NCBI GenBank assembly: GCA_029255685.2
Contig: CM055312.2
Location: 5,232,649-5,296,648, forward strand
DNA: 64,000 nt
Reading direction: 5' to 3'
From: Silene conica
Lineage: Eukaryota; Streptophyta; Magnoliopsida; Caryophyllales; Caryophyllaceae
Made by a program: the position numbers and the translations under genes. Positions 33,201 to 43,700 of the stretch are shown one piece after another (position 1 is the first letter of the stretch; each line of letters starts with the position of its first letter). The notes below the pieces were generated by a model. That model worked only from the letters and a program-made list of their open reading frames with translations. It had not been told where the DNA came from and ran no database searches.

Positions 33201-34760
33201 CTAGCTGCAGTGGATGAATGTATTGAGCCGTCTTCCTTTCGTGAAGCCATGAAAGATGAGCGTTGGCAAGCCGCTATGCAGCTCGAGATCGATGCTTTGA
33301 TTCGTAACGAGACTTGGGATATTGTTGATTTACCGGCAGGTCACAAAGCGATTGGTAATAAGTGGGTTTATAAAATTAAATTGCGCGCGGATGGATCGGT
33401 AGAACGATATAAGGCTAGGCTTGTTGTGCTTGGCAATCGCCAGGAGGAAGGGGTTAATTTTTTTGAAACCTTCGCACCCACTGCCAAGATGGTTACCGTC
33501 CGTGTTTTTCTTGCTATCGCTGCTTCTCGTAATTGGGAATTACACCAACTTGATGTGCATAATGCCTTTCTACATGGGGATTTGGAAGAAGAGGTTTATA
33601 TGCGTTTACCTCTTGGATATTCCGTGGATGCCCCGGGTAAGGTGTGTCGTCTTAAGAAGTCCTTATACGGCCTTCGTCAAGCCTCTCGATGTTGGTTTGA
33701 TAAATTATCTGCTTCTCTTATTGCTTATGGCTTCACACAATGCTTATCGGATTATTCCTTATTTTCTTATGTGGCCTCCGGCATCGAAGTATACATTTTG
33801 GTTTACGTTGATGATCTCGTGCTCGGTGGTAATAATGCCGCTGCCATTTGCCGTGTGAAAGAATATCTTGCTTCTTGCTTTCATATGAAGGACCTCGGTG
33901 TATTGAAGTATTTTTTGGGCCTTGAAGTTGCTCGGAGTTCTTCCGGTATTTTTCTATGCCAGCGTAAGTATGCAATTGATATCTTGAATGAGACGGGTTT
34001 ACTTGGTAGCAAACCCGATAACATCCCTGTTGAACAGAATCATAAGTTAGCCTTGGCTACTGACTCTTTTCTTACACATCCCGAGTCCTATCGTCGTTTA
34101 ATTGGTCGCCTCATTTATTTGACCAATACTCGACCGGATTTATCGTACAGTGTGCATATTCTTTCCCAATTCATGCATGAACCGAGGGAGTCTCATTGGG
34201 ATGCGGCTTTGCGGGTTGTTCGGTATCTCAAACAACACCCTGGTCAAGGTTTATTTTTTTCGTCTACTTCTGTTCTTGGCTTGTCTGTTTATTGTGATGC
34301 GGATTATGCTAGTTGTCCGTTAACACGGCGGTCTTTGACGGCTTATTGTGTTTTTCTTGGTGGTTGTCTCGTGTCTTGGAAGACCAAGAAACAGCCTACG
34401 GTCTCTCGTTCTTCCGCTGAAGCTGAATATCGTGCCATGGCTGCTGCTACTTGTGAGGTTAAATGGTTACACGGAGTGTTAACTTTCCTTCATGTTCGCA
34501 TTGATCATCCCGCTTCTCTTTACTGTGATAATAATGCGGCCTTACATCTTGCTCGTAATCCTGTTTTTCATGAACGGACTAAGCATATCGAGGTGGACTG
34601 TCATTTTGTACGAGATGCAATCCACAGTGGTTTGATTTCTCCTACCTATGTCCACACTAGTGATCAAGTTGCTGATCTTTTAACCAAAGCCTTGGGTGCT
34701 CGACAATTTCTACATTTGCTATTCAAGTTGGGCGTTGTTGATCCCCACGCTCCAACTTGA
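30225..34760 (+). CDS. Copia gag-pol polyprotein (1511 aa)
   Basis: Complete reverse-transcribing polyprotein in one frame. Gag of the Retrotran_gag_3/UBN2 type lies at about residues 30-260 (VELRGDNYDEWS). A CCHC knuckle, CDHCNKFGHARARC, is at about 289-302. Protease has DSGA with D399. The gag-pre-integrase block WHRRLGHPS is followed by CX2C zinc residues. Integrase has catalytic D586 (HCDLWG), D649 (MDNGTEF) and E683 (NGRVERK). Reverse transcriptase has YVDD at 1194-1197. RNase H has D1358 (YCDADYA) and the SSAEAEYRAM motif. No stop or frameshift was found, so it could be active or transactivate relatives. The start is the first Met after the PBS. A second unusual cysteine cluster, CNCGGCSCG, is at about 181-189. 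Confidence 0.95.
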   Translation: MTGDDPTLSDHSSSASDSSDSGDMAKGEKLSPYFLSTTDKPGDKIIHVELRGDNYDEWSVKLRGAFRSRKKTGFIDGSIPKPADDSDDLEDWYMVNAMLVNWIFNTIESGLGSTISYVEVAKDLWDDIEQRFSVGNGPKLHRIKGSISSCKQGDKETVTEYYGRLKKLWDEIDKYDRNPICNCGGCSCGINKQLDKKRDEGKLHDFLLGIDSVYSTVASNLLLQEPLPSLNRAYSTMIQEEGVRGKSARDPSVRGGETRAEPMGFAARSTPTRLENRDKETETDSRPWCDHCNKFGHARARCFELIGYPKGWRDRGKTAISGAGRGARGGRGNGYSSSTGRTVANNVRVSDDISDTNEQQQFVTVPKEQWDAYTNQTKASASHVRMTGKTDNDIFWLIDSGATHHMTGCYDILHNIQDVDPCIVTLPNGKYSKSSKQGCVNLGGALQLQNVLFVPDFNCNLISVYQLSIDLNCDVHFTNASCLIQDRVSKKTIGAGKQNGRLYLLKGDTTVSVNASSRNSANVEVWHRRLGHPSRRVVTLLPFIHTNCKKRIDELCDICLRAKQTRDKFVPSDNKAKCIFELIHCDLWGDYRTPSSCGSRYFMTIVDDFSRAVWVYLIRTKDEVFQLLQNFIVMVKRQFDANVKVVRMDNGTEFTCLASYFATHGILHQTTCTGTSQQNGRVERKHRHILNVARALRFQAGLPIDFWGECILTAGHLINRTPSVLLNGKTPFEVLFQKAPTYENLRVFGCLCYAKHHRRDGDKFASRSRKCIFVGYPFGKKGWEVYDLDTKQYFVSRDVVFAESVFPFLAGPVHNDQSLAVDAVITDPFVHEEGEIILGDVGVSSGSETGVNGEFVNSNHEQNDMGADHREQPGNVVDHAHGQLSTHPENAENSLSIPDNEPVATSRETGQHSGHLEDIPEPEFGRGKRPHIPWSKYDDNEYVTVAARVLSDTDEAYSLLPSQPVPSSTSGMPYPLATVMHCHNFSVRHRAFLAAVDECIEPSSFREAMKDERWQAAMQLEIDALIRNETWDIVDLPAGHKAIGNKWVYKIKLRADGSVERYKARLVVLGNRQEEGVNFFETFAPTAKMVTVRVFLAIAASRNWELHQLDVHNAFLHGDLEEEVYMRLPLGYSVDAPGKVCRLKKSLYGLRQASRCWFDKLSASLIAYGFTQCLSDYSLFSYVASGIEVYILVYVDDLVLGGNNAAAICRVKEYLASCFHMKDLGVLKYFLGLEVARSSSGIFLCQRKYAIDILNETGLLGSKPDNIPVEQNHKLALATDSFLTHPESYRRLIGRLIYLTNTRPDLSYSVHILSQFMHEPRESHWDAALRVVRYLKQHPGQGLFFSSTSVLGLSVYCDADYASCPLTRRSLTAYCVFLGGCLVSWKTKKQPTVSRSSAEAEYRAMAAATCEVKWLHGVLTFLHVRIDHPASLYCDNNAALHLARNPVFHERTKHIEVDCHFVRDAIHSGLISPTYVHTSDQVADLLTKALGARQFLHLLFKLGVVDPHAPT

Positions 34761-34767
34761 GGGGGGA
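34758..34767 (+). other. Polypurine tract
   Basis: The purine run GAGGGGGGA, overlapping the stop codon, directly precedes the 3' LTR and primes plus-strand synthesis. Confidence 0.8.
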
Positions 34768-34926
34768 TGTTACGATATCATATTTTGTATGTATTTTGTA
34801 TATGGGTAGTTTCGGTATTTTACCTTGGGTAGGGTTTCCTTTCACACCTTATATATATTTGTTTGTATCTTGTATCCGCACACACTACAGAAATACAATC
34901 ATATTTTTCCAATATAACGTTTAACT
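34768..34926 (+). repeat. 3' LTR of the copia element (159 bp)
   Basis: Same sequence as the 5' LTR apart from one missing AT in the TATA-like run. It is followed by the target duplicate AATTT. Confidence 0.9.
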
Positions 34927-35344
34927 AATTTATTAATACCTGTATTTTAATTGATTGAATGAATATTTTTTATCTTAAATAACGTGATTTTTACAATTAG
35001 GGTTTGACATTTAGGGATTTTAGATTTTCGATTGTTGGAGGTACATCAGTCGTTTATGATGACGGATGGTGGGTCGGTTTATCGCAGCAGGTGGTGGTGC
35101 GTTCTGTTTGTGAGCGGTTGGTGGTGGTGAGGTAGCTAAGCATGTGTTTTTTTTGAATTTCTTTGCTTTTGAATTGTCCTCTCTAATTGTGTGGAAAAAG
35201 TGAGAGGGGTAAAATCGAAATAAGATGACAAAGTGTGTGGGATTAAGCAAAATCTTGTGCGGGATTTAGCAACACCCTATTTAAAATAAGTTGAATTACT
35301 ATTAGAAATTGAGAAAATGAGAGTAAATGATAACTGAGATTTGG

Positions 35345-36492
35345 GTAAGGCTGTAAGCCAGATTTTATTGAATGAATAAAAACGTTTATACAACTCTAGT
35401 TATATACTACCACTAAAACTTGGGAGAGACGATCTTTCAATAAATTATTGAGAGACCGTTCTTTTGTACCATTTTATTTGTGTTTCGTGACCCTTTTGTC
35501 ATTGATCGTACCATAGTAATTTCGTACTTATTTACCTAATAAATGTACTTATTTTATTACTTTTAGTATCACTTTTTCTTAAATTTGTACAATAGTTTCT
35601 CAATAAACTTATTGAGAGGCGGTCTCTCAGAGACCTACTGATATACTACAGCTACTTCAACAACCTTAGTTAAAAATTCCTACTATGCACCCTAGATACA
35701 TGCTAACAGAAAGATATACACAATAAGATCGTAACCATATATACATGTGAATATTACGGAAAATATATTCAAGCAATATATTCCATACTCCCCTTAAGTT
35801 GGAGCTGTCGGTAACCGAATGCCCAACTTACGAGATAGATATGCAAAAGCTTCTCCTCCAAGAGCCTTTGTGAAAATGTCAGCGATTTGCTCTTTGCTTC
35901 TTGTCAACTAAATGTTGCCGAATAAAATGACAATCAACTTTCAAGTGCTTCGTACGATCATGGAAAACTTGATTCTAGGCAATGTGTAGTGTCGCCTGAT
36001 TATCACATAGCACATTCATTGATTGGTTATCCCAAGTGATTTATGAAAAGCCTTCAACCAAATTAATTCAGTTGTAACCGCTGCCATAGCACGATATTCC
36101 GCTTCAGCGCCACAACGAACAATTTTGACATTGTATGCTGCTTTTTCGCTTTCCAAGAAATAGGTGATACCTCGTGACACAAAATAGTCGGTTTAAAGAC
36201 CGTCTTCATAACAATCCTTTTTCTCGGATTTCCATTGATGAAGCGAACTACACGTAGTACCGCTTCCTAATGCTCCTTTTTAGATTCGTGAACAAACTGA
36301 GAAAAAAATGTGTAATGCATATACTAAATCCGGACGGGTTATAGTCAAATACACAAGTTGGCCTATCAACCGTCTATACACCATTGGATCCTTGAGGACA
36401 TACCCTTCAGCCTCTTCAAGCCGATGATTTTGTGGGAGAGGAGTGTTAATCGGTTTTGACCCTTCCATCTTAGCTCCCTTAATTATTTGCAA
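35345..36492 (-). pseudogene. Truncated copia element: LTR, RNase H and RT end
   Basis: On the minus strand, 36492-36280 encodes a reverse-transcriptase end with PINTPLPQNHRL, then YRRLIGQLVYLTITRPDL. Decayed RNase H and the C-terminal KLG...PTAPT region follow, then a polypurine tract (TTAAGGGGAGTATGG, about 35803-35789). About 450 bp beyond it, down to about 35345, is a probable 3' LTR. The reading frame is broken repeatedly and everything 5' of the RT end is missing. The LTR outer edge is estimated. Confidence 0.6.
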
Positions 36493-36860
36493 CTACATGC
36501 CATGAATGCAACTAAAATATACATGTTATAATGCAAGTGAAGTTATCAACTACATGTCAAGCAAGCTAATGAACTCCTATCAGCACAAAGAAACAGAATA
36601 AAGGAAAATGAAGCAGATGCTTATAAAATCTGAGAACTGAGATAAGTCGGTGGGTAGGCCAACGATTTCTCCTATTTTCACTAAAAAAGAAACAGAATAA
36701 AGGAAAATGAAGCCAAATGTTATCAAAACGAACTACCTGCACCAGAATATTCAGAAACTTAACCGGAATGTCATAAACGCAATCTCTAATAAAGAAATTT
36801 TAATTACACAAGTGTTAAGTCTTACACACTTACAGTTTTTGAAATTAAAATAAAAAAGTC

Positions 36861-37690
36861 TTGCAAGTAGTCATTGAAATAAAGAGAACACGACCTAATT
36901 TCTTACCCTGCGACCTCTCTTACTACTTGTTTTTGATGTTGAACCGCGGGGCGTGTCCTGTGATGAAGTTGCTTTATGCTACAAATGTCGAATGTCGCAG
37001 TGCAAGATCTCATTTTCCGCTTCCTCTTCCTCCTCAACTTCATTTCGTGGTTGTTGATTAATGAGATGTCCTTGCCTAGTATTATGGCTGGTTGAAGACA
37101 TATCTTTTGCATCTCAGTAGACAATGTATTTGATTCAATGTAGCATCATCCAGTAAGTGGCAAGTAAGGAGGTAGAGTGATTGTAGTTGAATACATGACC
37201 TCGAGTCTGCAAAAAGTAATAATGTAATTTATCAATACCAATATCATTTACAAATAAATAGTAACGAGCGAGGCAAGTAAGGAGGTAGAGTAAGTCGCTT
37301 ACCAATAATGTCATCTATCAATACCACCACTCTTATGCACAACTTGACTCGATCTATACCAATTATTCATTTGTTCTCCATCTACATCATGCACCTTAGT
37401 AAATTGGGTATTAAGAACACTTGAAGAGAAAAGGTCTAAGCCACTATCAGCATTATCATTAAAACCAAACAACTCATCCTCCTCTTCAACTACCCTCCGC
37501 CCCATCCTCTTCAATATTGCAATCTAATTCTGCTTCGTCAACATTATTTGTGCCCAATGACACACACAAACTCGAATGCTCACTTGGTTTAACATGTTTG
37601 TGAAAGAAAAATTAGGAGAGTTAAATGAAGGTTGGGCATTTTCATTTGATGGTTCAACAAGTTTTAATTCAAGAAATAAATCCATAGAAG
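36861..37690 (-). pseudogene. Internally deleted MULE transposase remnant
   Basis: At 37514-37311 an acidic N-terminal piece (FGFNDNADSGLDLFSSS, then NNWYRSS) resembles the start of the MULE protein at 44372, which has the same NNWYKS motif. At about 37070-36880 a basic C-terminal tail follows that can be read as a decayed zinc knuckle and a PRGSTSKTSSKRGRR-like end. The MULE catalytic domain is missing between them. Frames do not connect. Confidence 0.45.
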
Positions 37691-37727
37691 TGGCTTACGA
37701 TTGACACACACTTGCCCACAAAACTCT

Positions 37728-38056
37728 CATATTAAATAGGAGGGTGTACCAAAACTTAAATACGGAGTACTAAGTATGAGTTACTTTAAATAAAACGACA
37801 GAATAACATGTAAAATTTGGCATTTAAACATCTAACACAAACGAAGATCGATAAATACCTTATGCGGCAGTGTGAAACTTCCCCAGGTTCAGTAACAAAT
37901 CTTGCAGCTCCTCCTTTGCACAATTAGAATAGTCCTTGTTGTTAACCTCCAATTCATACAGATTAGGAGCTTTTATTCCTCCGGACGAAAACGATTGCAT
38001 GCCATCACACCATAAAATAGAAACACTCCCCAATGACGGCAAATCCAAAAATATAT
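37728..38056 (-). pseudogene. Duplicated 3' end of the CNL LRR gene
   Basis: About 328 bp nearly identical to 39409-39736. It includes the final codons SVLWCDG-type LRR end, KAPNLYELEVNNKDYSNC and the stop, plus about 130 bp of downstream sequence. It has no upstream LRRs and ends abruptly in AT-rich DNA, so it is a gene fragment. A few substitutions (Y for C, K for N) show some age. Confidence 0.85.
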
Positions 38057-38185
38057 TGACATAATATATAGCCAAAATATAATTTTCACAATTTACTAAA
38101 TTTTTGTCACGGATTATTAGTATTTTGCCATGAATATTGTTACGTTTATGGTATTTTGTCACAATTGTTGTTATTATTATTATTA

Positions 38186-39305
38186 CTAATTTTAACCCTT
38201 GCAAATTGCACGATATGGATTTTAAACAATTTTATAATAAAATGATGAGTAAGTTTGTAAATAATATCTAAGAATTTTAATTTCAAATATAAATTACACT
38301 TGCAATTAAGAGATTGTAAATGACGCACTTAATATACATAATGCATTAACTGTTAAGTGTCAATTTTGAGTGAACGATATTTAAGAAAAATAATTAAATA
38401 AAAATTTAGTTTGAATACTAAATATATTCGTTGTTTGAATTACTTATATTTGTTATAATAACCTAGTTTTGTAATTAAAAGTGTTAAAATAATTAACTCA
38501 ATAAATTTTTCTCATTTTTATATGTTTTAGTCATATTTTAACACTAACTTATTTTTTAGTAGCATGTCAAACAAATTGAGTTGTCTTTCACCATAAATTA
38601 ACCTCAATTGGGTTATAATATGTCTTGCTTAAGACGATTATATTTATCTTAAGGATAAAATGGCTCAACTACCACCCACTTGCATAGATGAGACAAATAT
38701 TTCATTATTCTCAATACATTCCACTTCTGTCCTATGAATAATACTTGATCCATCGAATTTGCTCGTTTTAAATTAGAATTTTTAAAGGTCGTATGTGTCT
38801 TAACTCTGAAAAAATTTCTCTTTAATTTAAACCTTCATTTGTATACTGGAAAAAAAATCTACAAACATGTGATTTTGTATTTGCTTTAGTTATTTAATGT
38901 GCCCATAATTTATTTTATAATTTTCCAATGTTATTAATTTTTGATTTTTTATTGATTAATATATTGGATATATTAATTATCAACTATAAGCTATGATAAT
39001 TGATTATTGGGGTAACTAATATACAAATTGATGTGTTTAAAAATATTTTTTTCCTCATGAAAATTCAATTTTAGGAAAAAAAATGTTGCTCTCAATTTAT
39101 TCACTTTATCATTATTCGTTAAAGTTTACGTAAAAACATAAACGTAAACATTTACCTACATAAAAATAAAAATAGAGGTTTTTCATAAATAAATCCAAAA
39201 ACATTACAGTGGGTCCCACATTTACTATTTTTTTTCTTAAAAAGGTTGGATATGATGTGGATTAATGAGGATGAGTTAAATGTTTTTGTATTAATATAGA
39301 TAAGA
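38186..39305 (-). mobile_element. Small Helitron-like element, about 1.1 kb
   Basis: On the minus strand it starts TCTTATCTATATTAATAC (39305), a typical Helitron 5' end. It finishes with hairpin CGTGCAATTTGCAAGGG and TTAAAATTAG (38186), where TTAG replaces the usual CTAG. It lies between the two copies of the LRR 3' end. No gene is seen inside. Confidence 0.45.
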
Positions 39306-39540
39306 TTTCTAATAATACATATCACCTCTCCCATCACTAACCCCACACCAATGCATTCTATATTTTAATCCTCTCCTTATACTTGTGCCTTTCCCAAATG
39401 GAAAAAGTTATATTAAATAGGAAGGAATACCAAAACTTAAATAGAGAGTAATAAGTATGAGTTACTTTAAATAAAACGACAGAATAACATGTAAAATTCG
39501 GCATTTAAACATGTAACACAAACGAAGATCGATAAATACC

Positions 39541-40728
39541 TTATGCGGCAGTGTGACACTTCCCCAGGTTCAGTAACAAATCTTGCAGCTCCTTGTTTGC
39601 ACAATTAGAATAGTCCTTGTTGTTAAGCTCCAATTCACACAGATTGGGAGCTTTTATTCCTCCAGACGAGAACGATTGCATGCCATCACACCATAAAATC
39701 GAAACACTCCCCAATGACGGCAAATCCAAAATATCATGTTGATTTGGATCTCCGTGTAAAAACCACTTCATTTTAGAACAATTATCCAGGGTTATGTGAA
39801 TCAATTTAGGTGTAATTAAAGGCTCATAGGCAAATGCCATAATGTTAGAACAAGCACGAATATGCACGCTCTCCAACGATGGCAATTCTCGAACTTGACT
39901 TATGTTTTCGGACAGAAAACACTCCATTTTACAACACTCTTCTATCTTCACTTCTTTTAGTTTTCGAGCTGTGAACGGTCCTGTACAAAATGACTTAATT
40001 TGATACAAATGGCTCAATTCAATATTGTCGAGTGATGGAAGGAGTAATCCCGTGTTTGGTTTGGAGGAAAAATTGGTGACGACATCCAACCACTCTAACG
40101 TCAGGCTCTTCAGGCGAGGGAAACAATAAACTTTGTCCTTTCCATCCCCATCTACCTCATCCAGGATTATTACTTCTATGTTCTTACATTTTCTAATGTC
40201 GAGAATTTCCAGCTGCTGCAGTTGTTCTCTACCCTTCTTGAATAGATCACCTGGGAATACATATTCCCAACTTAAATCACAGAGAGTAAGAGTACGAATA
40301 TTTATCAGTAGATGTAGTGGTAACATCTTCAGATTCGGGTTCTCCTTCAACATTATTCCAGTTATATTTCCACATAACTCTGCAGTATCACTATCATCTT
40401 CATTTTCAAACAGTAGTTCCAAAAACTTACAGGATTGAACTTGAAGATTTTCCAACTTCAAAAAATGGGAACATGTCCAGAAGATATCTCTATTCACCAG
40501 TAATATGGAGAATAGAGATTGGATATCATCGAAATCCATGACTTCCAGATGGGATAAGTTACCAGAGACAATGAGTGGAATGGACATCAACCCATGGACA
40601 TAACCAATGCTTAACTTACGCAACATTGGAACTGGGTTGATGCGCATTGTCAAAGCCGAATTCCATAGTCTCGCAACATCCACTGACACCCTCTGTACTT
40701 CCAGTTCCTCTAGCCACGGAAATTGAAC
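39541..40728 (-). CDS. CNL exon 5: last LRRs and C-terminus
   Basis: Residues 1319-1713 and TAA stop. The acceptor GTGCAG precedes GTTCAATTTCC (VQFPWLEELEV). Irregular C-terminal LRRs are of the type LPSLESVHIRACSNIMAF. The 3' end is duplicated at 37728-38056. The preceding intron is 97 bp. Confidence 0.85.
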   Translation of the reverse strand, partial: VQFPWLEELEVQRVSVDVARLWNSALTMRINPVPMLRKLSIGYVHGLMSIPLIVSGNLSHLEVMDFDDIQSLFSILLVNRDIFWTCSHFLKLENLQVQSCKFLELLFENEDDSDTAELCGNITGIMLKENPNLKMLPLHLLINIRTLTLCDLSWEYVFPGDLFKKGREQLQQLEILDIRKCKNIEVIILDEVDGDGKDKVYCFPRLKSLTLEWLDVVTNFSSKPNTGLLLPSLDNIELSHLYQIKSFCTGPFTARKLKEVKIEECCKMECFLSENISQVRELPSLESVHIRACSNIMAFAYEPLITPKLIHITLDNCSKMKWFLHGDPNQHDILDLPSLGSVSILWCDGMQSFSSGGIKAPNLCELELNNKDYSNCANKELQDLLLNLGKCHTAA

Positions 40729-43700
40729 CTGCACATTAATAAGGAGTCATTTTTTAGTTAACCAGATAAGAGTTATACTTATTATGAAAGCCAAACTCAT
40801 CAATTATCACTGATGAGAATAGTACCTCGTCAGAGAAAAGGGTGGTCGGGTGATCTGTCCTGTCAAAAGTAGTCAATTTAGGAACACAAGACAATTTCAG
40901 CGATTTCAAAAGAGGAAACAGAAGATCATGACTTCCTCCATAGAACGTTTCAAGTTCGGTACAATTTTCCAAGGAAAGATGTTTCAGTTGTCGAAAAACG
41001 ATAACATGTTTACGAACTCTGTGTTCTTCCGTCTCTTTTGTTATGACTTCCCGTAACTTGGCACATCGACTTATGGTCAATTCTTCAAGTTGCACAAGTG
41101 CAGCAAATATAGATAAAGGTCCCAGACTCGTCAACTCATCACATTCACTAATATCTAAAAGCTTCAAATTCTGGACACTGGAAACATCACATGCTTTACT
41201 CCAAAGCGTCACAATTACTCTATTTTCCTGCAACTTCAAATTCTCGAGAGACGGAAATATGCCCTGGTACATAAATAAGTAGACGTTAGATAGTTGATTC
41301 TGGTAGAATATGCTCCAAAATTAGTGTTAAGCATACCTTTGCATATAAGACATGACAATCCACTTGCGAATGCTCAACGGTATGAGATTGCCCCACGACA
41401 CTTGATAGACGTCCCACGTGTTTTAAGTGAAGTGATTTCAGAAAATGAAAAACAATGATATCTGTTTCGTTTTCTGGTACAGATGCTGCATCCTTCATAA
41501 AAATGAATTGCAAAGATACACATGCTTCAACAGAAACCTCAGTCAAGCTAAATGGAATGCGAGTTAAAACCAACCCAGTCTCCAATTTAGTCAAACCAGA
41601 TAAAAAGAGACGTTGGAGATTAGAAAACATTTTTCTTGGAGCTTTACCATCACATATCATCTCTAGTCGGTTCATACTCGCTAGTCTTAAAAGCTCTAGA
41701 TTCGCAAAGGTCCTGGACTGATCGTGTTCATTCGAGCTAACTAAAACTTTGACATTGCAATTTTGAACATGCAAATGCTTTAAATCCTTCAACCCATCTT
41801 CGTCCAATTGAGGGACAATATTCTCGGTGAGCCTATCGCAGTCCATTACTAGCAAACTTTCACTTTTTCTTAGTAACGCTCTTAACCAGTTGTTTTCCTG
41901 ACTTGCATCTATACCCTTTAACTCCAAGACATAACGGAATGCAGATCCTTCTGCCATATTCCAATCATAAGAATTGCGAACACGTATTATGAACTTGCTC
42001 AGTTGCTCGACTAGCTGGCCATTACTTACAGTTAACAACTGTTTAATCTCGGATACCTCCATTTCAAGCACATTCAAGTGAGACAGCTTATCAAGTTCAC
42101 TTCCACTTACCTGCTTATATCCCTCGCCATCATCAGCTTCTGTATTTGTTGATGCCCAATCATCAAAATCATTGAGCATGTAAAATCCTTCTAAAAGGGA
42201 TAAACGAGATAAGATGTTAGCAGGGATGCTTTTCACACCTTTGCACCCTCCCACATCCAGCAACCGAAGGTTGCACAATTCTCCAATCTCAACCGCTAAC
42301 TCGGGCAAACTTGATTCGCGCAAACTCAGAACAAGAAGGTTCACCAACTTGCCAATTACCTTAATGTCTTGTAACTTACAATGGTGCAAATGCAATGTTT
42401 GTAGACGTTCCAATTCTCCCATTGTTTCTGGCAACCCAAGATCAAACTTCATATCTGACAGGCTTAAAACCTTAATATTCTTCATTCCTCCAAAGAAATC
42501 TGAATTAAGAGTTGTTATGGATACGTCGCCTTTCAAAAACAAAATCTGAAGCATAGGAGCCTTCACTCCACTCAGTCGAGAAAAATCATGGCCGGACAAT
42601 AGTGATATGGCTGTCAACTTCTCAAATGTCTCCTTACACATCCATCGAGGAATACTTTCAACTAAGGCCATGTGATCTTTGCCTGTCAAATGGTAGAAAA
42701 ATAGTATGCAGAATCAATTAGATGTCTTATACCGTAATAAATACAACCATATTATTCTCAGCTCTAAATCCAGAAAATTTTACGATGATTCGGTAAGAAA
42801 ATTAGTCTCCAATTGTACATGAATGAAGATGCTATTCAAGTTTGTAGCAGACTAGCAGCTACCCACGATCAAACTATTAAATTATGACTTGTCCATGGAA
42901 ATTAAGCTACTGCGAAATATTTCTTTGAGTCTTACCTGGCCATCCTTAAATTCCCTCACAAACCAACTCACCCATGACCCAACCCTTCTTCCTCGCGCAG
43001 TATCACACTATCAAGTCTCACCACCAGCACCACCGCCAAAACCGACGATCCCACCCACAATCAGAATTTTTTGGTCAAGTAGTGCTAAGTACCCAATTAA
43101 TTGGGTAACTAGTAGGGCGGAGAAACAAAAAAATCCGATACGACTTTTTTCCGAATCCGATCTCGAAATTCGAAAAAAATAATCCGAATATACGTATATC
43201 ATTCAAATTGGATATCCGAATCGCTTTTTTTCGAATAATATAGATTGGATGTGGATTGAGATTTCTTAAAATTGAATATCCGATCCGATCCGAATCAAAA
43301 AAATTAATAAAAAAAAAGAAAAAAACAAAAAAACAAAACATTTAACCATTATATTTTGAGTTGTTTGATACGTAGTATATATTGATTGTTATTGTTATAA
43401 ACATAATCGAGAAGTGTAACAAAAGAAATGCATATTCATTATACACCGTGTCTTTTTTTTTTCCTTGTTTGGTTTTGGAGCACAAAATTAGTCGAAGAAT
43501 GAATTTCTTCTAGTGATAATCTTTAAACGATTCATTCTGCACCGAACTATTTGTTAATTTTTTTACTACGCATTTAAAACTGGATTTAATCCGATTTCCG
43601 AAATCTGGATATCCGGATTTTCGGATTTCGAATTTTTGAACATTCGAATATTCGGATCTGGATCTGGATCTGGATGTGGATCGGCAAAAGCCATATTTTT

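Larger units (their letters stand above)
30029..34926 (+). mobile_element. Intact young Ty1/copia retrotransposon (Ale-like)
   Basis: Complete element: 161-bp and 159-bp LTRs, a PBS, one uninterrupted polyprotein and a polypurine tract. It is flanked by the 5-bp duplication AATTT (30024-30028, 34927-34931). The LTRs differ only by one AT unit. Short LTRs and the domain order fit the Ale/Retrofit lineage, though the lineage call is tentative. Confidence 0.9.
29643..35277. mobile_element. Mutator-type MITE (about 0.73 kb) split by a copia insertion
   Basis: The left end GTATTTGCTAAATTCCGCAC and the inverted right end GGGTGTTGCTAAATCCCGCAC continue as an imperfect terminal repeat of about 90 bp. 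The flanks tatttaaac (29634-29642) and tatttaaaa (35278-35286) match at 8 of 9 positions, as a 9-bp Mutator target duplication should. The copia element 30029-34926 sits inside. No transposase is present. Confidence 0.65.

Noticed and set aside
32882..33250. 122-aa antisense frame within the copia polyprotein
   Set aside because: Shadow of the integrase-RT linker; no motif or separate promoter.
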